DNA from: Notospermus geniculatus
Lineage: Eukaryota; Nemertea; Pilidiophora; Heteronemertea; Lineidae
DNA: 64,000 bases
Reading direction: 5' to 3'
Assembly: GCA_002633025.1 (NCBI GenBank)
Contig: NMRB01000077.1
Span: 72,898-136,897 of the forward strand
Position 1 is the first letter of the stretch; every line of letters begins with the position of its first letter. Position numbers and translations under genes: made by a program. The notes under the pieces were generated by a model that saw only the letters and a list, made by a program, of their open reading frames with translations, was not told the DNA's origin and did no database searches. Below, piece by piece: positions 55,262 through 64,000 of this stretch.

Positions 55262-58200
55262 TCATAGTAACTCGTACTCGTCATCTGTGTCATACTGGCG
55301 TTCTTCTAAGTAGGAAAATTCTGAAATGAAGCACGAGGAGGTTGTCAGAGTGGTGTAGTGGAAACACCAGCACCTGCCACGACTATGGTTCCAGGTTCAA
55401 ACAGGGTCGTACAGGTGGAACTTCGAACAAGTCTGAAAGTCTGATTGCGAGTAAGTGTCTCATTGAAAGGAAACTACTGAGTCCTGTTCCTCTCCGGTTA
55501 CCTGTTTTAGTCCCCGATTGGTCAGGATATGGTTCAAACGGTGGCCAGTGCCGCGGCCGGACTTGGTGGATTTCGAACATCGGTGTCTTATTCGGCTGCA
55601 CCACATGCCGTATTAACTCTCGACAGAGGGAGTCGAAATCTTCCTCTTTGTGGCAGTAGAAGCCCTGAAAATCATTCAGTGCAAACATAGTATCAGGTCA
55701 TTTTCATTAGATTAGGCCTACAAGAGATCGATTTTAGATGAGCACCGAATCCGACACAATACAATATTGATGGGATGGAATGCTCAGTGGGATTGTGCTG
55801 AGTTGATGATCATTTTGAACCCACTTTTTTCACCATCTTGAAAAGCACAAACTTACCAGTGCTATTGACGGGTCTAGTTGTGTGATTTTCATCCGACTTG
55901 AATACATGCAGTGGTAACTCGCGTCATTTTCTGCTGGGTTGTCGATGTATAACTGCGTTGTGTGAGGATCAAGGTATATCAGTTCATCACCTGACAGAAA
56001 GCAATATTGAAAGCAATATTGAATAGCTATAGATGAGTGTGCTAGTGGCCATCTTGGATCATTGTAGCTTCCTTGAATTCACACTAGATCTCCAAAAGGA
56101 GCTGTTCTACGTCGGAGTTTTCTCCTCCAAGCTGGGTATCAAATGGCAATTAACCAACCATTGCTGGGTTCCTGAGGCTCTCATTCATAGAAATGAACTG
56201 TATACAGACAACCCAGTTAACAATGGCTTCATACATACCAACATATCCGATGAACCAGTGTGCGTGGTTGGGTTTACCCCCAATGATTCCTACAGACTGC
56301 CTCAAAGTTAAACAAACCTGCAAAGAAGTTGATATTTTGAGCTAATGAAAATATTGTGCATAAAAGATCAACATGACTTGGTAAATTGGAAATGTGTACA
56401 TTCCCCACTCACCTTCAAACTGTCCACATAAACCTCATTCATCTCTGACAAGCCCAGTCTGAGGGGAATAAGCAACAGTAACGGCCGCCATTCTTCCATT
56501 TTCCGAGGCATTGGCAGACCATTGGGTAAATGAATCCCATCTTTTATCGTTTTTGCATTCTGATCCATGGCATTGAAGACAACGTCATCGGGTGTGGTAG
56601 GACTAGACTTGCACATGGTTTCTGTGAAAAGTGGAGGTTTACCACATCAATGATAGAATCAAAAGTGAAAACCTTGTGCATCATAGTAACATAACCGTTG
56701 GGTTGAAAGTACCTCCGTGATAAGGGCTTTATCATAAATGCATTGGACCAAGATTCAGTCTGAATCAAGCAGGATACATGGCTCTTTGACAAAAATTAAA
56801 GAAGTCAAGACTTACTGATGTCATCAATAATGACTGTATTGTCAAGGGCAACGTGAATTGACAATGAGCTCCAATCATCGTAAACTGATAATTTTCTGGA
56901 AATAAAAAATCAATCAAACTGTCATAAAAACATGACGTGCAATGAAAATAAGGGTGCCACCTTGAAGTACATGTTCTGTCAAAAGGGAGTATGTTGTTAA
57001 ATCTCTTTATGTATGTACTCACTTCAATACTTGAGCAACTGTATTTGGTCCGAACCATTGACCTACTGCTTTCCCTTCTGACACTCCCATTGATGCTGAA
57101 ATGAACATGGCATTACAATCAGATTCATTGACATCCTGTCTGTGAATATAAGGATTACATGTGAAGTTATTTGGATGTTCTACTTACCATGGAATATAAG
57201 GGCCGTATTCACGGATCGTACTTTAGCCTAAAGTAAAGCTTAAGTTAGACTTTCTCTATGCTTGAAGCATTACGAAAAGTCAGACTTCAATGAAAGTGTG
57301 ACCCGTGCATACGGCCCTAAGAGTTGCCAAGCAGAAACTTCAGCTCACTTTGAAAATACTGACTCTCAGGGTCTGAAAATACTGACTCTCAGGTCTTAAC
57401 TATGGACCGACACTCTCCAATGTAAACACCCATGGAAAAGTACAAAGCAAGCAAATCAAAATACTGTATGTCCTTCCTCACCTATCTGGTGTATTGAGTA
57501 ACAAGCACCCTTCTTGTCACAGAAAAACTTCAATATGTCATAGTATTTTTCAGCGTTGTTGTCTTTATCTTTGGAATCCCATCGCCAATCTGTAGACAGA
57601 AGATAAACACTGATGTCAGACTTTGCTTTTCACTGTTATAAAGACTCAAAAAAGTGCTTTGTATATCACACCAGTCTCTCCAGAAATCTTTCTAGGGAAC
57701 TCAAGGTACAGCTCTTCCAGGGCTCACTTGATCTTTTCTGACTAGTACACAAGGAACCAACCTCTGCCTAAATGCCTCTGTATCAATGCTTGTGCCAGCA
57801 TCATTTGACCACATCGCAACATGCAGCCCCATCCTGCATCGGATGTTGGCCCCTCTCCACCTGAAATGCAAAAATACCACCATTAACTTCAGCTCCTTAT
57901 TCTGACTGTCAGACCATGAGCAGACAGACTGTCAAAGTTTCTTATGATATTCAACAGAATACACCCATAACATGCATCACAACGCCAGTTTTCAGATTTT
58001 CACCTACCTATTGAAGCAAAGTTCCTTCTGTATGTGAACCACAGTTTTGAGAGAATGTCACTTTGTAGTTCCTCACGATCTAGAATGAAACGGGACATTT
58101 GGGGTTAAAATATCCTAAGCAAGAGAGCATCACAACGCTGGAGACAAGGCAGAAACTGGTGGGGAGTTTGAATCCATTTCCATGCCAGGGAGATGCCAGA

Positions 58201-59799
58201 GACTTCACACAAGTCTGCTACTAACAACAGGATGCAGTTAGATCAAAATGGAATCCTGAAGTTCTATACAACCATAAAAACAATTTGTCATTTCTTACCA
58301 TACAGAGCACTATAACTTTGTCCCAAGACATAGACTGGGTCTTCAGTGATTGGGAAATCTTCATAGTCAACTCCACCACTTTCATAAGTTAAAGATGCCA
58401 CAAATGATGCTAAATAGTGAAAAGAAAACGAGAAAACTGAGTTAGATATGCACGAGGTTATACTAGGCAGCATGCTAATAGGCCTTGTTGAGTAGGCTAT
58501 TTGGTCGCGATCAGCATCAACATCGTAGGCCTAGTAGGCCTACATTACACACATAGCCTCGGTGGGCCTAACGCCGACATGTAGGCCTACAAAAAAAAGG
58601 CTGATTCAGAGTGTGTGACGTTTAAATCCAGCATCATCCAGGCCTATTCACAGTAGTCAGTCTACACCATCACGCTAGGCCGTGAAATCACGCTACAGCG
58701 TGAAAACCTTCTGTGGAAACCAAATTTTTACACACAGAATTGTGTACAAATTCAGCATTGGAAAAAAAATTAAAATTCTTCCTTAATATATCGAGTTATG
58801 TGTGTTCAACATGAATATGGCCGATTTTTTTCAATTAAAAGTTTTTTAAAGAAGTTAAAAGTTTTTGAAAATTGGGCCCTACATTTTGTACAGGCGAATG
58901 TACAGTCACGCATTACCGTGATGGTGTAGACTGGTAGTTTTGAGTAGGCCTAGCCTACTATATCCACAATGACAAGGCCAACACCAGCTAGCTACATACA
59001 CTAGGCTATAGTAGGCCTACAATACACCAGGACCAGTGTCAATGAGGAGTAGGCCTGCATGTTGATTGTTGTATGCTCATCTCCTGTAGGCTACTCTGCT
59101 GAGCAGTGCAGAGTGAGATGTAAACAAATCAATTGAACTGAGTTGGGGGGGTCCTACTAAATAGCGTCAGCAACAAATTTTAGCGTCAGCAAGCGTCAGC
59201 AACTTAAAAGTTGGCGTCAGCAAGGTTTTATATGTTCAGGAAGGCTTTTTGGACACTGAAATAGGCCAAGACTAAAGTTTAAGCGATCATCCAGCAGTAA
59301 AATAATGATTTAGAAAAGAAATTTAAACCATTTCTTCAAAATATTTCTGAGCGAAACAGTGGCGCCATTCGGGACTGCAGCGGCAACTGACGGAACTAGA
59401 ACTAGTCTGAAGTAAGGTTTCGTCGGCAATTAAATTTGACCCGAAAAAGCCAAAATAATCCTCAATTTCATTAATTTTCTTCAAAGCAGTGCAGGTTTAC
59501 ACCATTGCAACAATATTCTGAGACATAGGGCGCCCTGAGGATGTTATAAATCCTTGCTGACGCCAACTTTAATGTTGCTGACGCTTGTTGACGCTAAAAT
59601 ATGTTGCTGACGCTGTTTAGTAGGACCGGAGTTGGGGAGCTAAAATGAAGCTCTCAGCAATGCCAAAATTCATCCAATTGAGTGACCAAATGTTAGAAAA
59701 GACCTGCAGGTCATTCATATTGAAATCAGAAGGCTGGTTAATTAACAAAACGTCATTTTTGCAAGCACCTGACATCAAATTCGTGTTCATCATCGCCAT
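55262..59799 (-). CDS. ATG4: Cysteine protease ATG4 (ATG4A/B type)
   Basis: ATG4 cleaves the C-terminus of LC3/GABARAP (ATG8) and later removes them from lipid, in the autophagy pathway of the cytosol. Twelve exons on the minus strand: 59769-59799, 58299-58409, 58008-58079, 57762-57860, 57482-57589, 57023-57095, 56816-56895, 56413-56621, 56239-56317, 55857-55990, 55502-55664 and 55262-55320. All phases chain, giving 405 residues (human ATG4B 393). The catalytic cysteine is Cys84 in [11 protein letters not shown]. The acid and histidine are Asp295 and His297 in YLDPHTTQ. Further family words: [36 protein letters not shown] and [16 protein letters not shown]. The last residues, EYELL, form an LC3-interacting-region-like Y-x-x-L after an acidic run. 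The first exon codes only ten residues and is the least certain. Confidence 0.95.
55341..55405 (+). repeat. tRNA-derived SINE-like fragment in ATG4 intron 11
   Basis: TTGTCAGAGTGGTGTAGTGG, ACACCAGCACCTGCCACGAC, then the B box CAGGTTCAAAC. This is the clearest copy of the family. Confidence 0.6.
57200..57317. mobile_element. 118-bp Tourist-like MITE with TAA target-site duplication (ATG4 intron 5)
   Basis: The ends GGGCCGTATTCACGG and CCGTGCATACGGCCC are flanked by TAA at 57197-57199 and 57318-57320. Confidence 0.85.
58656..58935. mobile_element. Inverted-repeat element in ATG4 intron 1
   Basis: CAGTCTACACCATCACG at the left faces CGTGATGGTGTAGACTGG at the right, about 280 bases apart. TCACGC words occur near both ends. 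Confidence 0.65.
59149..59628. mobile_element. Mutator-like MITE with about 75-bp inverted repeats and a 9-bp duplication (ATG4 intron 1)
   Basis: The left end GGTCCTACTAAATAGCGTCA and the right end TGACGCTGTTTAGTAGGACC are inverse. The arms contain four GCGTCAGCAA words each way. GAGTTGGGG flanks both sides (59140-59148 and 59629-59637). Long arms with a 9-bp duplication fit MULE-type elements. Confidence 0.85.
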
Positions 59800-60584
59800 C
59801 TTTAAATGTCCATTGAGCTCGCTGCTCTTTGTTATCGACGCCAGGATTGGCCCAATTTACTCCGCCAGAAATAATCTGGCCAATGATAGCTCGTTTGAGA
59901 AATACTTGCAGTCGCGCTTCATTGTTTACTTGCATGACTTCCTGATCCTGTTGCATTGGGAAAACTCGAACATAGATAAAAATTAACGATATCTGAGTTC
60001 GAAACGTGAATTGAAAATCATACAGATAATCGATAGATTTGGTCTGAAGCGTTACCGTAATCTGCTTCCGTATTGCTGACGATTTAAAGGCCAACTCCAT
60101 CTACTCAACAATTCGCCATTGATTATCCTAATAATTAAAAGGGGGCGCCCCATGATCAAGCGCATGGAGGTTAAGGTTTTTCATCATCATCATCATCGTC
60201 CAGGCGTCATGGCCCATACGCGGGTCTTTGCCATTCACAGTTAAATTTTTTCCATAGCCCAACTAACAAGTGTCTTGCTGATGAATGATCGATTTCACCA
60301 AGTCAGTTGACTATCTCCAGAGCAATGGCCCCGCCCAAAAGCCCTAGTTTTGGTCACATTAGATTTCATCTGGAGGACATCCTCCCCTTTTTCATCAAAG
60401 CTACTTTTTCATGATCTCTCATCTGAACTGGTCATAAATGAAATAATTAATAGCACTGTGAAAAGGAGGGCTATTTGGCTGATTTAGGAAATCCATTAAA
60501 TGCCTGATGTGCTGATAAAAAGTCTGGTTTTCCTACTTCTTATCACCAACATGGTATGTAAAACTTAGGGACCCACTTAGGGAC

Positions 60585-60860
60585 CCTCAATTTGGGTTAG
60601 GGTTAGGGTTGATTACGGCCCTTAATTAGGGTAAGGGTTGATTATAATTCCTCCAAGCTAAGGGTTAGGGCTAGTATAAACCTCAGTTTGGGTTAGGGTT
60701 AGGATTAGGGTTAATTACCCTAGGTAAACATCCACCTAAAACCGATAGATAATTACCCCAGGTTAAAAAATCCACCTACATACCGGTAGGTGGATTTAAT
60801 CCTTGTAACCCTAATTGAGGGTTATAACCTAAACCCTAATTATTAGGCTAAGGGTTATGA
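60585..60860. repeat. Degenerate interstitial TTAGGG tract
   Basis: GGGTTAGGGTTAGGG and many one-base variants on the plus strand, then ACCCTAA on the other strand towards the end. It is broken by ATCCACCTAC/GTAGGTGGAT inverted words near 60770-60796. Confidence 0.7.
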
Positions 60861-60960
60861 ATAGGTTCGTTGAATGCTTTTACTTCAGTTTTGTGCAGAA
60901 TCCTCCAAGGTTTTTGAACTGCAAAATGGAAGTAAATGCATTTACTTGTTTTTATTCATT
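60855..60960. mobile_element. Palindromic element, TTTACTTC family, copy 3
   Basis: GAATAGGTTCGTTGAATGCT, continuing TTTACTTCA, faces GGAAGTAAATGCATTTACTT, continuing GTTTTTATTC. Confidence 0.65.
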
Positions 60961-61023
60961 TCCCAGCATCATTCATTGCAATGAATCCTATTCATTTTCT
61001 AGCAGACGACGCGTTCGGGAAAC

Positions 61024-61031
61024 TGACGTCA
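61024..61031. promoter_or_regulatory. CRE in the TSC22-domain gene promoter
   Basis: A perfect TGACGTCA lies 309 bases before the start codon. ACCACAATGCAC and a YY1-like CCGCCATGTTGG lie just downstream. Confidence 0.45.
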
Positions 61032-61339
61032 TCTTACCACAATGCACTACCATATCCGCCATGTTGGTGGGTGCTGACTGAACTCTTTTGGCTCTCGTCT
61101 CCGAAAACAACGCAGTTACTCCATTTCAAACGGAATCTGCTGTTATCTTCTGCATTTAAACGAAATCATGAACTATGGATCCCATTCATGGGATATATAC
61201 GGGTGTTAGGTGACGTTCTTTGTGAAAACAAGGGCGTTTGAGTAGGTTCTTTGAAAACGACTCATCGTCGAGGAGTGTACTTGCAGTGCATTGCTGTACA
61301 TTTTGTTGTACATTTGTACACACTCTGTCAAGGATCATC

Positions 61340-62958
61340 ATGGCTGAAAACAAACCTGGCGTTGTTCGGCCCAGACACAATATTGTCGATCAGACGAGGA
61401 GAGCTGATCCCCCATTCACCATGAACAATGTGGGGAATGATGTGAGGGAAAGTGCTGGCGATTTTGCGCAGAAAATGAATTCTGCAAATTTGAATATGAT
61501 GACGAATGTGGCAACAAACTTGACTAGCAAGAAAAAAAGTTCTTTCCAAATCACAAGTGTTAGCACAGTGAAACATTCAGAAATCCATGAAGGAGATGCT
61601 GACAGCATGGATGATTTGGACGAAACTCATACTGAAGATATAAGTTCTGATGTGTTAGATTGGTCGAAGACGACGGACATTGAACCGGACCCAAGTTCGA
61701 CTGATGAAACTTTGCCTCTTGGTAATCTTGTTGAATGCGCTAATGCTATTATCAAAGAAAAAAGTGATACGACGTCTCGATTTAAAGTTGTCAAAATTGC
61801 CCCAAAGGAACCTTTTCGGCGAGGGCGATGGTGGTGTTTGGATTTTAGTGACGATCCAATGACGGACCGAGAAAAGGAAAAAGGAATTGCTGAAGTCAAA
61901 CCTGATGAGTTTTCAGTCCCTGTGTCGGAAAATTCTAGTGCTGCCAGTTCCGTTCATTATGTACCGGAGCAACCTGTAGAACATGAAGACATAAAAGGGG
62001 ATCCAAATGGTATTTTCACCGTGAAGGCTGAGGGCGGTCAAAAACTAATGGAGGAGGATGATTATGAAATTCAACAACGACAACCTTCTACTTTGGTCAA
62101 AGTTTTACCTGATTCTGGTCAGCCGAGTATGCAGGACATGTATCAGTCTGCAGGAATTCCCAACATATTACCAAATAATAGTATGAACTCTGTGACTCAG
62201 AATGTGAAGGATTTTACGAATGCGCCTCCGTTAATTCCAAACGTTCCAAAACCCCAACAGTCGCATGTAACACAAGGCAATAATGTACCTACTGACCAAA
62301 TGAATTCAGTTCCAAGTAATATGTCTGGTAATCCCAAAGCGTCACAGTCTTCGCATGTAAAGGCCTCACAACCTACGACATCCACGCAACCTCTACAACA
62401 ACCTGGTCAAATAGGAAATAATGTATCAGACGTGAACACTGGAATCATGTCAGATTCCAACCAAGGGACCCAAAATATGAATAGTGGAAAAATGGTTGGA
62501 GGGACTGCCTCTGGTGTGGCACAAGGTCAGCCTCCTGCGAATGGTAATCATCCTAATGGCAATGTTCCGTCTTCGACTCCAGAGTATCACCAGAATAGTC
62601 AGCGGGACAGTAATGCTGGTATTTTACTGAATCAACAAACGATGACAACGAGCACTGTTACTAATAGTCAACAGACGAGCAGTACGAAAAATACTGCTGA
62701 ATACACTGCGACAAATTCCCAAAATATATTACCAAGGATTCAAGTATCAACGCAGTCGGGTTACGACAGCAAAGGGGGAGCAGAGAAAAGTGACATTGCT
62801 AACGACACCAATGTTGTCAAAGAGACCAAGGATGATTATCTTGATACGATTGAGTCGACGGAAAAGACGCAGTTGCTGTTGGAACAGATGGTGTCATCGC
62901 GGGCGGGTATCCCTGCGGCCCTCGGCAGTCCAATCAAGGATGGAGAAGGTGACGAAAG
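61340..62958 (+). CDS. TSC22D: TSC22-domain family protein, long isoform, first coding exon (continues past the right edge)
   Basis: Long TSC22D/bunched proteins are leucine-zipper regulators of growth and osmotic-stress signalling. This exon gives 539 codons plus two bases and ends in GACGAAAG|GTATGT. The TSC box and zipper must lie in later exons outside the window. Family words in order: KKKSSFQITSV (residues 64-74), DDLDETHTEDIS (about 91-102), SRFKVVK (146-152) and EPFRRGRWWC (157-166). The rest is disordered and rich in N, Q, S and T. The first in-frame ATG, at 61340, is taken as the start; the open frame upstream has no other ATG. Vertebrates have four paralogues (TSC22D1-4); this looks like their common counterpart, so no number is given. 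Confidence 0.9.
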
Positions 62959-64000
62959 GTATGTAGACAGGAGACCATCTCACATGGTTTTAATTGTTTT
63001 GGACCGGGCTGACAGTACACAGCGGATGTTCCAAGTTCTTTTCTCTCTTTTCTCTTATGAGATGAATTAGTGTGTCAAGTCAAGGAAAAGGTTCTCTGGT
63101 CCATACATGTATACATGTAGTTTGTCGTGTTGGGTCCTAACACAAGTTCATTACTGTATTTTGACTTGTTTCCATTGTCCTTCATCAGACACAGAAGAAG
63201 TCCCCTACCAGTGCATCTCATGGAATTGTGAGTAAATCATTGACTTTGTTCTGCCTCTAGACAAAAATTCAGATTTGAATGCTAACCTGCCGGTTACTGA
63301 ATCCATGTACCTTACCCACTGTAGCACTATGGGTGTAAGGCCAGGGCTTATGATACTAACCAAGATTTTATTTTCAATAGCACCCATTCATATTGCTTTT
63401 TCCCACCCTGACGACCAGTGATGCCTGGACATTTAAGAAAAACTGATGCCTTTCTTCTTTCAGATATGAACTGCCTGTCTATACATGTACATGACTCATG
63501 CTCTTTTAACTATCTGTGCATTCAATGGGTAGTTCTGCATCTGCATTTAACTGGGAGTTCCCACTGACGTCAGTCATCACTTATTTTCCCTTTGATTATT
63601 TGTTCTTCGACTTATTCCAGACTGTTGGCACCTAGGCCAATTGAAAACTGTCCAATCTGATTCCTGTATTGACTATCACATGAACCTGACACTTGTGGTG
63701 TGCATGTACAGGGCAGTGGGTTTCTTCTGTGAAATAGAAACATGAAGGAACTGGACTACATGTACGTGGGTAACTGCACAGTCATAAGAAAGCTGTTGAT
63801 TTTGTGCACTTTCTTGAATGACACATTGCCGTACATGTGTATGTTCCATATGACCAAAAATAGATAAGCGAGGGTTGCTCGCTTACCTATTTTTGACTTA
63901 ATTTGACTAGGATTATGCTTGCTACATGTAGCAATATTACCCACTGTCCTTCTAGGTCCTCCTATAGTAGGGTGGAACCCAAAGAAACCATAGTGAATTA
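62959..64000. other. Intron 1 of the TSC22-domain gene
   Basis: No coding sequence was recognised. A hairpin is present at 63855-63895. Confidence 0.6.
63855..63895. repeat. 18-bp hairpin with one mismatch
   Basis: CAAAAATAGATAAGCGAG and CTCGCTTACCTATTTTTG are separated by GGTTG. Confidence 0.75.

Larger units (their letters stand above)
59800..61339. other. Divergent intergenic region between ATG4 and the TSC22-domain gene
   Basis: It should hold both promoters. It contains a telomere-like tract (60585-60860), a palindromic element (60855-60960) and a CRE (61024). No coding exon was found. Confidence 0.6.

Noticed and set aside
61238-61339. N-terminal extension of the TSC22-domain protein
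   Set aside because: The frame is open but begins at a TTG and has no ATG before 61340. The cysteine-rich extension matches no family member.

Overview
This window is nuclear DNA from an animal. Seven multi-exon genes with GT-AG introns encode metazoan proteins, and the rest is packed with short inverted-repeat transposons, non-LTR retrotransposon fragments and tRNA-derived SINEs. A high density of TAGGCCTA and GTACATGTAC words and TTAGGG-type telomere-like arrays fit a marine invertebrate. I lean weakly towards an echinoderm- or hemichordate-like deuterostome, but nothing here fixes the species.

Layout. (1) 289-3305, minus strand: the 5' half of INTS6, running off the left edge. (2) 4738-6570, plus: a two-exon mitochondrial ADP/ATP carrier. 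(3) 6.6-24.1 kb: a gene-poor stretch with at least a dozen hairpin or terminal-inverted-repeat elements, several carrying clear target-site duplications. It also holds a 936-base assembly gap, a minisatellite, 3' ends of non-LTR elements, and one promoter-like site without a recognised gene. (4) 24168-29378, plus: a complete 12-exon ACSL3/4-type long-chain acyl-CoA synthetase. (5) 34320-44122, minus: a CEP295-like centriole protein without its first exons. Its 4.85-kb exon encodes about 30 degenerate copies of a [DE]-L-[ST]-Q-[YH] motif. (6) 44299-51111, plus: RPB1, the largest subunit of RNA polymerase II, without its first ~470 residues but with the complete CTD. (7) 55262-59799, minus: a complete 12-exon ATG4 protease. 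(8) 61340-62958, plus: the long first coding exon of a TSC22-domain (TSC22D/bunched) gene that continues past the right edge.

The genes are unrelated housekeeping and regulatory genes (snRNA processing, ATP exchange, lipid activation, centriole assembly, transcription, autophagy, signalling-responsive regulation) and do not form a pathway. I found no operon or new multi-gene system. The most informative points are: a single N at 44225 where two divergent genes both lose their 5' exons within 180 bases, suggesting a false or collapsed join; a second N at 53358 flanked by two near-identical copies of one segment, probably unmerged haplotypes; five gene families shared with human Xq22-q26; the S/T-Q repeat array of the CEP295 homologue; and a rich set of nested small transposons whose insertion order can be read directly. 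Exon coordinates were worked out by hand from splice sites, reading-frame phase and recalled protein families; no database was searched.
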